This document shows, piece by piece, positions 1-6,581 of a stretch of 20,605 nt of DNA (position 1 is the stretch's first letter; each line of letters begins with the position of its first letter). This DNA is from Caryophanales bacterium UBA7278 (GTDB taxonomy: Bacteria > Bacillota_I > Bacilli_A > RFN20 > CAG-826): positions 1 to 20,605 of the forward strand of contig DKRQ01000002.1 of assembly GCA_002472275.1 (NCBI GenBank), written 5' to 3'. The position numbers were made by a program, and so were the translations under genes. The notes beneath the pieces were generated by a model that saw only the letters and a list, made by a program, of their open reading frames with translations, ran no database searches and was not told the DNA's origin.

Positions 1-88
1 ACAAATCACTGGATAGTGACAGGGGGCCGCACCGTGGCCTAGGCTACGAGAAGGCTCCGCGAAAGACCAAGTCTCTCCCCTCTCAATC
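1..88 (+). other. 3' part of an unidentified plus-strand transcript
   Basis: This stretch lies upstream of a strong plus-strand terminator, so something transcribed rightward ends here. It holds short self-complementary segments: TCACT/AGTGA around a GGAT loop (6-19) and GGCC/GGCC (25-39). These suggest structured RNA. One frame stays open from position 3 to 182, but it runs straight through the terminator and translates to low-complexity basic peptide, so I do not call it coding. I compared it by memory with tmRNA, RNase P, SRP RNA, 6S RNA and T-box leaders and found no convincing match. Confidence 0.35.
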
Positions 89-118
89 GGAAGTCCTCCG
101 CGGGGACTTCCTTTTTTT
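89..118 (+). terminator. Intrinsic terminator of the upstream plus-strand transcript
   Basis: A perfect 8-bp stem (GGAAGTCC at 89-96, GGACTTCC at 104-111) with a 7-base loop is followed by seven T. It points rightward and closes whatever is transcribed from beyond the left edge. Confidence 0.85.
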
Positions 119-130
119 GTGGGCCAAGGG

Positions 131-157
131 AAAAAGAAAAGGCGGCCAGGGCCGCCC
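131..157 (-). terminator. Intrinsic terminator of the rpmG-hydrolase transcript
   Basis: On the minus strand GGCGGCC and GGCCGCC pair around a short loop (141-157) and are followed by TTTTCTTTTT (complement of 131-140). It lies about 50 bases beyond the hydrolase stop and faces the plus-strand terminator at 89-118. Confidence 0.8.
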
Positions 158-208
158 AAGTAGACACCTGCATATATTGTAGTCGAAGCCGCATGGGAGG
201 CAAGAAGC

Positions 209-853
209 CTAAAGGACGCTGCGCAGATAGGGATTCCTTCTCTTTTCGTCCCCTATCGTCGTCTTGGGTCCGTGGCCTGGGTAGACCGTGATGTCCTCAT
301 CGAGGGCGGCGAGCTTCCTAAGGCTCGCCTCCATGGCCCTAGGCTCCGCCCCGGGGAGGTCGAAACGTCCGATGCCGTTATGAAAAAGGGTATCACCGGA
401 GAAAAGGGTCTTATCTTCCTCTAAGAGGAAGCACACGCTGCCGGAAGTATGGAAAGGGGTCTCGATGACCTTGACGAGGAAAGGCCCGATCTTGATCTCG
501 TCTTGGTCCTCGACCGGATAGAAGGAGAACTTGGGATCGATCGATATCCCCTGCCCCATCAAATCGACGCTTCCGTTGAACTTGCCGTCGGCGAGGCACC
601 TTTCGTCATAAGGGGAAAGGAAGATGGGGAACTTCTGGGGGAACTCGAGGTCGTTGATGCCGAGGATGTGGTCGAAATGGCCGTGGGTGAGGAAAAGGCC
701 GAGGATCGAGGAATGGTGCTTGCGGCAATACTCCTCGACGCAGTGGTTGGCGTTATGGCCTAGGTCGAAAATTAGGCACGGCCCGCCTTCCTCCCCATAG
801 ACGTAGGTATTGGCGGCCTCGCCCCCGTAGCAAAGCTTGGTCACTTTGGCCAT
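209..853 (-). CDS. Metallo-beta-lactamase-fold hydrolase (glyoxalase II-like)
   Basis: A 214-aa soluble zinc hydrolase of the metallo-beta-lactamase fold. The signature THGHFDH supplies H57, H59, D61 and H62. Further metal ligands are H135 (TPFHTSGS), D154 (SGDTLF) and H194 (YPGHGP). The GRFDLPG segment is typical of the short hydroxyacylglutathione-hydrolase-like group that is widespread in Bacillota. Many members are called glyoxalase II, but the substrate cannot be read from sequence and glutathione use is doubtful in this kind of organism. The gene follows rpmG by 28 bases. A weak terminator sits in that gap and I see no good Shine-Dalgarno before the ATG, so expression may be low or depend on readthrough. 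Family is secure; reaction is not. Confidence 0.85.
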   Translation of the reverse strand: MAKVTKLCYGGEAANTYVYGEEGGPCLIFDLGHNANHCVEEYCRKHHSSILGLFLTHGHFDHILGINDLEFPQKFPIFLSPYDERCLADGKFNGSVDLMGQGISIDPKFSFYPVEDQDEIKIGPFLVKVIETPFHTSGSVCFLLEEDKTLFSGDTLFHNGIGRFDLPGAEPRAMEASLRKLAALDEDITVYPGHGPKTTIGDEKRRNPYLRSVL

Positions 854-860
854 CTCGGGT

Positions 861-883
861 AAAAAAAGAAGGCACTGGGCCTT
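861..883 (-). terminator. Short intrinsic terminator after rpmG
   Basis: On the minus strand AAGGC-CCAGT-GCCTT (869-883) is followed by C and seven T. The stem is only 5 bp and its first arm overlaps the rpmG stop codon. It ends a few bases before the start of the next gene, so it would act as a partial stop or attenuator between rpmG and the hydrolase. Confidence 0.5.
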
Positions 884-1043
884 ACTTTTTCTCCTTGTGG
901 AGGGTCATCTTCCTGCAAACCGGGCAGAATTTGTTGATTTCCATCTTGGTCGGATGGGTCTTCTTGTTGCGGGTGGTGTGGTAATTCTCCTCGCCGCAGA
1001 CGGTGCACTTGAGGATGACTTGATCGCGTTTCTTGCTGGCCAT
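882..1043 (-). CDS. rpmG: 50S ribosomal protein L33
   Basis: A 53-aa protein beginning MASKKRDQVILKC and matching bacterial L33 of the large ribosomal subunit over its whole length. Two CxxC pairs (CTVC near residue 13, CPVC near residue 40) make this the zinc-binding C+ form. The ATG follows an AGGAG Shine-Dalgarno with about 9 bases of spacing. The gene is divergent from ispG across a 137-base gap and heads a two-gene unit with the hydrolase. L33 is often present in several copies, so a zinc-free paralogue elsewhere is possible. Confidence 0.93.
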   Translation of the reverse strand: MASKKRDQVILKCTVCGEENYHTTRNKKTHPTKMEINKFCPVCRKMTLHKEKK

Positions 1044-1099
1044 GGGGTCTCACTCTCCTTTGAAAGCCCGAATATCCTAGCATAGGAGAAAAAGGAAAT

Positions 1100-1116
1100 C
1101 TACACAAAAAGTGTAG
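1100..1116. repeat. Inverted repeat CTACAC-N5-GTGTAG between rpmG and ispG
   Basis: A perfect 6-5-6 inverted repeat in the divergent intergenic region. On the minus strand its inner arm supplies TTGTGT, which sits 17 bases upstream of TATGCT, a possible -35/-10 pair for rpmG. An operator role is possible but not shown. No T-run follows it on either strand, so it is not a terminator. Confidence 0.4.
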
Positions 1117-1145
1117 GTGGGCCAAGGTCAATTTTTCTCCGCGCC

Positions 1146-1174
1146 TTGTCTAGCCGCCTTTTGGGAAGGATAAT
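1146..1174 (+). promoter_or_regulatory. Putative ispG promoter, almost leaderless
   Basis: TTGTCT (1146-1151), 17 bases, GATAAT (1169-1174). The spacing is ideal and the -10 box differs from consensus at one base. The expected start of transcription falls on or near the A of the ispG ATG at 1181. The GGAAGGA that looks like a Shine-Dalgarno overlaps the -10 box, so a transcript from this promoter would lack it. Confidence 0.45.
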
Positions 1175-1180
1175 GTCCTC

Positions 1181-2233
1181 ATGACCCCTAGAAACAAGAC
1201 CAAAGCCCTTAGGATCGGAGGGCTTCAAATCGGCGGTCAGGACAAAGTCCTGGTTCAGTCGATGTGCAACATCAAGACCGAGAAGGTCGAGGAAGTGAGC
1301 GCCCAGATCAACCGCTGCGCCGCCCTCGGCGCCGACATCATGCGCCTCTCCGTTTTGGACGAGGCGGACGCCAAGGCCTTCGCCGAAATCAAAAGAAGGA
1401 CCTCGATCCCCCTCGTCGCCGACATCCACTTCTCCTATAAGCTCGCCCTGCTCGCCCTCGACGCCGGGGTGGACGCCGTCAGGATCAACCCGGGCAACAT
1501 CGGCTCGGAGGAAGGCATTCGCGCGGTCGTCGAGAAATGCCGCGAGAAGGGCGCCCCGATTCGAATCGGGGTCAACTCGGGGTCGCTAGACAAATCGATC
1601 TACTATGGCAAGGAGGTCATCCGCGGCCAGATGCTCGTCGATTCGGCGATGAAACACGTCAAGATCCTCGAGGACATGGGCTTTTACGATATCGTCATCT
1701 CCCTTAAAGGGAGCGATGTCAGGGAGACCATCGACGCCTATAGGCTCGCCGCCAAGACCTTCCCCTATCCCCTGCACCTAGGCATCACCGAAGCCGGGCC
1801 TAAGGACATCGGCCTCATCCGTTCCTCGGCCGGCCTTGCCCCGTTACTACTAGATGGCATCGGCGACACGATCCGCATCTCCCTCAGCGACGACCCCGAG
1901 GAGGAGGTCAAGGCCTGCAATAGGCTCCTCCATGACCTCGGACTCAAAGAGGACTACCCGACCTTCATCTCCTGCCCCACCTGCGGCAGGACCCAGGTCG
2001 ATTTGATTCCCACCGCTAAGGCGATCCAAAGCTACCTTGAGGAACACCGCATCGCCAAAACCGTCGCCGTCATGGGCTGCATCGTCAACGGACCTGGCGA
2101 AGCCAGGCATGCCGACCTAGGCGCCGCCGGGGGCAAAGGGAGATGGGTCATCTTCAAAAAGGGCGAGATCCTGCGCGAGGTCGATAACGACTCGATCGTG
2201 AAGGAACTGATCGCCGAAATCGAAAAGCTCTGA
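1181..2233 (+). CDS. ispG: 4-hydroxy-3-methylbut-2-en-1-yl diphosphate synthase
   Basis: A 350-aa cytosolic iron-sulfur enzyme of the MEP isoprenoid pathway (GcpE/IspG). It converts 2-C-methyl-D-erythritol 2,4-cyclodiphosphate to HMBPP. The N-terminal TIM-barrel part includes ADIHF and VRINPGNIG. The C-terminal [4Fe-4S] domain carries SCPTCGRT (C265, C268) and GCIVNGPGE (C300, E307), with the same spacing as the cluster ligands I recall for the E. coli enzyme (C270, C273, C305, E312). Length is typical of the short bacterial form. The ATG is preceded by GGAAGGA about 9-10 bases upstream; an earlier ATG at 1173 runs at once into TGA. It transcribes alone on the plus strand and ends in a terminator shared with cshB. 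Its product feeds IspH, encoded about 1.5 kb away. Confidence 0.97.
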   Translation: MTPRNKTKALRIGGLQIGGQDKVLVQSMCNIKTEKVEEVSAQINRCAALGADIMRLSVLDEADAKAFAEIKRRTSIPLVADIHFSYKLALLALDAGVDAVRINPGNIGSEEGIRAVVEKCREKGAPIRIGVNSGSLDKSIYYGKEVIRGQMLVDSAMKHVKILEDMGFYDIVISLKGSDVRETIDAYRLAAKTFPYPLHLGITEAGPKDIGLIRSSAGLAPLLLDGIGDTIRISLSDDPEEEVKACNRLLHDLGLKEDYPTFISCPTCGRTQVDLIPTAKAIQSYLEEHRIAKTVAVMGCIVNGPGEARHADLGAAGGKGRWVIFKKGEILREVDNDSIVKELIAEIEKL

Positions 2234-2236
2234 AGC

Positions 2237-2270
2237 AAAAGGCGAGTCGGATCATTCCTTCTCGCCTTTT
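2237..2270. terminator. Two-way terminator shared by ispG and cshB
   Basis: AAAAGGCGAG (2237-2246) pairs with CTCGCCTTTT (2261-2270). Rightward, the stem is followed by TTTTAGTTT; leftward, by TTTTGCTTC. It can therefore stop transcripts from both convergent genes. The right arm encodes the last codons of cshB and the cshB stop lies in the loop. Confidence 0.75.
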
Positions 2271-3631
2271 AGTTTGGCCTTGCGCCTATATTTCTCATCC
2301 TTGTGCTTTTTGACCGCGGCTTGGATCGCCTTCCTGCGGTATTTGCGTTTGACCTTCTCGATCTCTTCCTTTTGCTTCTTCTTGTAGCCGGGTTTGACTT
2401 CCTTGGAGGAGGTCCTGGCCTTGGCCATCTTCACCTCCACCGCTTCCTCGGCCCCGAATTCCCTCTTTTTGGGGAATCGGCGTTTCTTGGTGGGACCGAC
2501 GGGGTCCTCGACGAGGGAACCGCCCTTAAGGATGAAATAGTCGAATTCCTGCCCTTTGCCGATGAGCTCCAAAGGGGCTTTGACGTGGTCGGAGTCGTAG
2601 AAAACCCAGGAATCCCCGGTTTTGCCGAACCTTCCGGTCCTGCCCGCCCTATGGAAATAGTAGGAAAGGTCGCTTGGGAGGTCTAAGGAGATGACGTCGC
2701 TTACGTCCTCGATGTCGATGCCACGGGCCAAGAGGTCGGAGCAGACGATGACGGCGTGCTTATTGGCCTTGATGGCGCGTAATGTTTGCTTCCTTTCCCT
2801 GGCGTCTAGGTCGCCGGAGAACATAAGCGCGTCCACCCCGTCGGCCTTCAGGCCTTTGGCGATGGCCTTGACGTCGTCCTTCTTGGAGGCGAAGACGAGG
2901 GAGAGATAAGGCCTACGGGCCTCTAGGAAGGCTTCTAAGGCCTTTAGTTTGTCGGCGTGGCGGATATCCACCAAATGGTGGGAAACAAGCTTGGCGGTCT
3001 TGAAAACCTCCCCTTCGTAGAGGAAGGAGGAGCCGATGTATTTCTCGAGTTTGGATTTTAGGGATTGCTCCAGCGTGGCGGAGAAGACCATGGTCTGGAC
3101 CTTCTCGCCTAAGAGGGAATAGACCGCGTCGATGTCGTCGAAGTAGCCTAGTTCCATGAGCATGTCGGCTTCGTCTAGGACCATCGTCTTGACCCCGTGC
3201 AAATCGAGCTCGTAGTCGGAGATGAGGATGTCCTTGAGCCTGCCTGGGGTGCCCACGACCATCTGTGGGGCTTTGGAAAGGCCCGACGCGTTCTTGGTTT
3301 TCTCCTCTTCGGAGGTGAGGAGTCTCACCTTGAATTTGGGGAAGTAACGGCCGATTTCGCTCGCGAATTCATAGACTTGTCTGGCGAGTTCCCTGCTTGG
3401 GCAGACGATGATCGACTGCAGACGGCCTAAGTTCAGGTCGAGGGAATCGATGATCGGGATGAGGTAGGAATGGGTTTTGCCCGATCCCGTCTCGCTTTGG
3501 CACACCAAAGACTTGCCGGAGAGGGCTTTGGGGATGACCCTTTCCTGCACGGGGGATGGACTCACGTAGCCGAGTTTGGCGAGCGCGTCCACCATTCCTT
3601 TGGACAAAGCAAATGCGGCGAAACTTCCCAT
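2252..3631 (-). CDS. cshB: DEAD-box ATP-dependent RNA helicase
   Basis: A 459-aa RNA helicase in the position of B. subtilis cshB (yqfR). Helicase motifs run in order: Q motif around residues 7-30, motif I SETGSGKT (47-53), Ia PSRELA, TPGR, motif II DEAD (153-156), motif III SAT (184-186), then ARGID and motif VI HRAGRTGRFG in the second RecA domain. The last ~80 residues are highly basic (lysine/arginine-rich), as in helicases acting on rRNA or mRNA, probably in cold adaptation or ribosome assembly. I start at the ATG at 3631, because an in-frame extension to 3790 would run through the ispH start and the TATAAT box, and the Q motif begins right after this ATG. Its 3' end forms part of the terminator shared with ispG. 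Confidence 0.92.
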   Translation of the reverse strand: MGSFAAFALSKGMVDALAKLGYVSPSPVQERVIPKALSGKSLVCQSETGSGKTHSYLIPIIDSLDLNLGRLQSIIVCPSRELARQVYEFASEIGRYFPKFKVRLLTSEEEKTKNASGLSKAPQMVVGTPGRLKDILISDYELDLHGVKTMVLDEADMLMELGYFDDIDAVYSLLGEKVQTMVFSATLEQSLKSKLEKYIGSSFLYEGEVFKTAKLVSHHLVDIRHADKLKALEAFLEARRPYLSLVFASKKDDVKAIAKGLKADGVDALMFSGDLDARERKQTLRAIKANKHAVIVCSDLLARGIDIEDVSDVISLDLPSDLSYYFHRAGRTGRFGKTGDSWVFYDSDHVKAPLELIGKGQEFDYFILKGGSLVEDPVGPTKKRRFPKKREFGAEEAVEVKMAKARTSSKEVKPGYKKKQKEEIEKVKRKYRRKAIQAAVKKHKDEKYRRKAKLKGEKE

Positions 3632-3640
3632 GGTGGGGAA

Positions 3641-3646
3641 ATTATA
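3641..3646 (-). promoter_or_regulatory. -10 box TATAAT just before cshB, overlapping a plus-strand -10-like box
   Basis: A perfect TATAAT on the minus strand lies 9 bases upstream of the cshB ATG. The -35 region is weak. The same bases read TATAAC on the plus strand (3644-3649), upstream of ispH, so divergent promoters may overlap face to face. Transcription of cshB would start one to three bases before its ATG, and no Shine-Dalgarno is visible. Confidence 0.5.
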
Positions 3647-3692
3647 ACCGCCCCACTTCCCTTTTGCATCCCCAAAGGGGAAAATGGTTGTC

Positions 3693-4559
3693 ATGGAAGT
3701 CAAACTGCTCGCCCCATACGGATATTGTTCCGGCGTGGTCTTAGCCATGAAGAAGGCTCTCGACGCGAAGAAAGAACACCCCGATGCCAACGTCTATCTC
3801 CTAGGCAACCTCGTCCATAACGAGGAGGCCGTGAAAGAGCTTAGGGACGCCGGTTTGCTTTTGATCGACGAGAGGGAGAGCAACCTTCTAGACGCCCTAC
3901 TCGACCTGCGTAGGGGCGACGTGGTCGTCTTCTCCGCCCACGGGCACCCCGCTTCTTACGATGACCTGGCCGAGCTTAAGGGCCTCGTCCTCATTGACGC
4001 GACCTGCCCCTTCGTGAAGGAAAACACCCTCGAAGGCCAGGAATGCGGCCGTCCGCTAATCTATGCGGGGGTCAAAGGCCACCTCGAATGCGAGGCCTTC
4101 CTCGCCAATTGCCCCGACGCCGTCTTCCTCGACGCCAAGGATGGATCCTTCAATTACCTTAAGGTAAAGGGGAAAAGGGAGGATCCGATCCTCATCTGCC
4201 AGACCACCTTGTCCCTCGAGGAGGTCGAAAGGGCCAAGGCCGAGGTCCTCAAGTTCTTCCCCGCCGCGACGATCGGCAAGGAACGCTGCCTCTCGACCAA
4301 AAGCCGCCAGGAGGCCGTCTTGAACCTAAGCAAAGGGGAAGTCGACGCCCTCATCGTCCTAGGCTCCTCCTCGAGCAACAACTCCGTCAAACTCGCCGAG
4401 ATAGGCAAAGGAAAAGGGATACCCACCTTCCTATGCCTAGGAATCGAAGAGGTATCCCGTTTGGATCTTTCTTCCTTTCATAAGGTCGCCCTTTGCTCTG
4501 GGGCTTCCACCTCCAGGGAGGCGGTCCTTAGGGTCAAGGACTACTTGGAATCGTTATAG
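3693..4559 (+). CDS. ispH: 4-hydroxy-3-methylbut-2-enyl diphosphate reductase
   Basis: IspH/LytB, 288 aa, the last step of the MEP pathway: an iron-sulfur enzyme reducing HMBPP to IPP and DMAPP. Cluster cysteines are C12 (YGYCSGV), C105 (DATCPFV) and C199 (ERCLSTKSRQ). Substrate-site residues are present: H42 (VHNEE), H83 (SAHG), H130 and E132 (KGHLE), QTT (170-172) and the GSSSSNNS segment. I start at the second ATG (3693), since that gives C12 exactly as in well-known IspH proteins. An in-frame ATG at 3684 follows AAAGGGGAAA and is a real alternative (three more residues). It is divergent from cshB, and its stop overlaps the end of trmK tail to tail. B. subtilis also has ispH between trmK and cshB, though I recall it co-oriented there. 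Confidence 0.95.
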   Translation: MEVKLLAPYGYCSGVVLAMKKALDAKKEHPDANVYLLGNLVHNEEAVKELRDAGLLLIDERESNLLDALLDLRRGDVVVFSAHGHPASYDDLAELKGLVLIDATCPFVKENTLEGQECGRPLIYAGVKGHLECEAFLANCPDAVFLDAKDGSFNYLKVKGKREDPILICQTTLSLEEVERAKAEVLKFFPAATIGKERCLSTKSRQEAVLNLSKGEVDALIVLGSSSSNNSVKLAEIGKGKGIPTFLCLGIEEVSRLDLSSFHKVALCSGASTSREAVLRVKDYLESL

Positions 4560-5243
4560 CCTGCCGCCCTGTTTGAGGAGCTTCGAGCAGGAACGGTAGA
4601 CGCGGAGGACGTAAGCCCTCCTTTCTTTTGGCAAGGCCGGCCCGTTAAGCAACGCGTTGACCTTTTTCCTTTGCTCCTCGATAAAATCGAGGAAGATGGG
4701 CTCCATCCTCTGGATGAGGATCGGGCCGAAGTTCAGCTGTTCATCGCTATACCTAGGCGGGACCGCGCACTTTTTGAAGCGGATGATCGAATAGTAGATC
4801 TTGTCCTCGCGGACCATTTTCTCATCCTCGATCTCGTAGCCTAGCGCGCTGACCCTGGCCCTCACGGACCTAAGGTCGCGATGGGGATCGACGATGATGT
4901 GGCTCACCGAGGGCAGCTTCTCCGGGTGGGCCTCCAATAGGTCGCAGGCGAGCAACCCGCCGATGCCGGCGAGGACGATGCAGTTGACGTCGGGCCTTAT
5001 GTCGGAGATGCCATCGCTCCTAGAGAGAACGATGTGGCTTTCTAGCCTCGCCTCGGCCACGTTGGCCTTCATGCGGAGGAAGGGCCCCATCTTGTTGTCG
5101 ATGGCCTGGGCATAGGAAATCTTCCCCGACTCGATGAGGGAAATCGGGAGGTAGGCGTGATCGCTCCCCACGTCCGCCAAAAAGGCGCCAGCGGGGACCA
5201 AATCGGCGATGGCCTGTAGTCTTTTGCTTAGTTTCTTGCCCAT
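4554..5243 (-). CDS. trmK: tRNA (adenine(22)-N1)-methyltransferase
   Basis: A 229-aa SAM-dependent methyltransferase of the TrmK (YqfN) family, which makes m1A22 in tRNA. The N-terminal Rossmann-like domain shows LADVGSDHAYLPI (SAM-binding loop, about residues 23-35), AIDN and VLAGIGGLL. The C-terminal ~60 residues include RRAYVLRVY and would form the helical tail typical of the family. Where I recall LILQPN in the family, this protein has IIVDPHRD, a small divergence in the motif after the fourth strand. The gene follows sigA by 8 bases with only a weak AAAGG Shine-Dalgarno, so it is probably co-transcribed with sigA, as in B. subtilis. The neighbouring NIF3-like gene usual in Bacillota is missing. 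Confidence 0.88.
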   Translation of the reverse strand: MGKKLSKRLQAIADLVPAGAFLADVGSDHAYLPISLIESGKISYAQAIDNKMGPFLRMKANVAEARLESHIVLSRSDGISDIRPDVNCIVLAGIGGLLACDLLEAHPEKLPSVSHIIVDPHRDLRSVRARVSALGYEIEDEKMVREDKIYYSIIRFKKCAVPPRYSDEQLNFGPILIQRMEPIFLDFIEEQRKKVNALLNGPALPKERRAYVLRVYRSCSKLLKQGGRL

Positions 5244-5251
5244 TGCCTTTC

Positions 5252-6577
5252 TTAGCGGCGGGGTTTCCCGTCGGCGGCGAAGACCGCATCGCGGTAGTCG
5301 CCTAGCTTCTTGGCCCTGGTCGGGTGGCGGAGCTTGCGGATGGCCTTGGCTTCGATTTGACGGATACGCTCACGGGTGACGCCGAACTCGCGTCCGACTT
5401 CCTCTAGGGTTCTCGGGCGGTTGTCGTCGAGGCCATAACGGAGGCGGAGGACCCTTTCCTCGCGGTCGGTGAGGTCCTTCATGATCTCGTATAGTTCGTC
5501 CTTAAGGAGTGATTTGGTCGTGTATTCGGCCGGGGACTGGGCTTCCTTGTCCTCGATGAAGTCGCCGAGGTGGGAATCGTCCTCCTCGCCGATCGGGGTC
5601 TCCAAAGAGACGGGTTCGAGGGCGATGCGTTGGATCTCGCGGATCCTCTCGGGGGAGAGGGCCCCTTCCATCTTGGCCGAGATTTCCTCGGCGGTCGGGT
5701 CGCGGCCGAGCTCCTGGACGAGCTGGCGCTGGACGCGGGTCATCTTATTGATGGTCTCGACCATGTGGACCGGGATGCGGATGGTCCTGGCTTGGTCAGC
5801 GATCGCGCGGGTGATGGCCTGGCGGATCCACCAGGTCGCGTAGGTGGAGAACTTGAAGCCTTTGGTGTAGTCGAATTTCTCGACGGCCTTGATAAGGCCC
5901 ATGTTGCCTTCCTGGATGAGGTCGAGGAAGTGCATGCCCCTACCCACATAGTGCTTGGCGATTGAGATGACGAGGCGGAGGTTGGCGTTGATCAGTTGGT
6001 TCTTGGCCTCGATGCCGTCCTCGACTTCGGCCGGGGTGGCGTTAGGCGCGGTGCCGGCGACGATGCGCTTGGCGAGTTCGGTCTCTTCCTTGGCGGTCAA
6101 CAAGTTGACCTTACCGATTTCCTTGAGGTACATCTTGACCGAGTCGTTGACCTTGACGTCGCCGATGCCGATCTTGGAGAGGTCGGTGATGGCCACCGCT
6201 TCCTTGTCTTCGTCGGAGAAGGTGAGGTCATCGTCTTCCTCGGCCTCGACCTCGTCTTCCTCCATCTCCTTCTCGACGTCTTCGAGGGACTCGGGTCCTT
6301 CGAAGTCCATGTCGGAGGGTTCTTCATCCATGTCATCGGATTCGATTTGGATCTTGTTGGAGCGGAAATACTCGATGAGGTCGTCGAATTCCTCGTCGGT
6401 AAGGTCGAGGTGGCTCGTGGCGTCCATGATGTCGCCGGTGTTGATGTAGCCTTGTTCTTTGCCTTTTTTTAGGAACTGCTTCTTGATCGATTCGAGGGAA
6501 GTGACTTCCTCGCCTTCGTCTTCGACGGGGAGATCCTCGAGTTCGGTTTCTTCGTCTTGGGTTTTCTTCTTGGCCAT
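5252..6577 (-). CDS. sigA: Primary RNA polymerase sigma factor (sigma-70/SigA)
   Basis: The 441-aa housekeeping sigma factor. Region 1.1 spans about residues 28-80, followed by a very acidic linker (80-125). Region 1.2 starts near 143. Region 2 includes NQLINANLRLV and GNMGLIKAVEKFDYTKG, with -10 recognition in FSTYATWWIRQAITRAI (243-259). Region 3 spans about 270-335. Region 4 ends in a helix-turn-helix, EEVGREFGVTRERIRQIE (392-409), for -35 recognition. The ATG at 6577 is chosen because AAAGGAG (6587-6593) lies 9 bases upstream; an in-frame start 33 bases earlier has no support. dnaG stops four bases before it, giving the classical dnaG-sigA macromolecular-synthesis operon. TTGACA/TATAAT-like promoters in the window fit such a sigma factor. 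Confidence 0.98.
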   Translation of the reverse strand: MAKKKTQDEETELEDLPVEDEGEEVTSLESIKKQFLKKGKEQGYINTGDIMDATSHLDLTDEEFDDLIEYFRSNKIQIESDDMDEEPSDMDFEGPESLEDVEKEMEEDEVEAEEDDDLTFSDEDKEAVAITDLSKIGIGDVKVNDSVKMYLKEIGKVNLLTAKEETELAKRIVAGTAPNATPAEVEDGIEAKNQLINANLRLVISIAKHYVGRGMHFLDLIQEGNMGLIKAVEKFDYTKGFKFSTYATWWIRQAITRAIADQARTIRIPVHMVETINKMTRVQRQLVQELGRDPTAEEISAKMEGALSPERIREIQRIALEPVSLETPIGEEDDSHLGDFIEDKEAQSPAEYTTKSLLKDELYEIMKDLTDREERVLRLRYGLDDNRPRTLEEVGREFGVTRERIRQIEAKAIRKLRHPTRAKKLGDYRDAVFAADGKPRR

Positions 6578-6581
6578 GGTT

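Noticed and set aside
3..182. Open plus-strand frame at the left edge
   Set aside because: It crosses a strong terminator and the facing minus-strand terminator, and the peptide is low-complexity and basic.
449..763. Plus-strand open frame opposite the hydrolase
   Set aside because: Antisense shadow of a clear metallo-beta-lactamase gene; composition is biased and no start signal is seen.
3632..3790. N-terminal extension of cshB by 53 residues
   Set aside because: It would run through the ispH start and the TATAAT box and has no helicase homology; the Q motif begins just after the ATG at 3631.
5996..6472. Long plus-strand frame opposite sigA
   Set aside because: Shadow of the acidic, GA-rich sigA coding sequence; no motif and no ribosome binding site.
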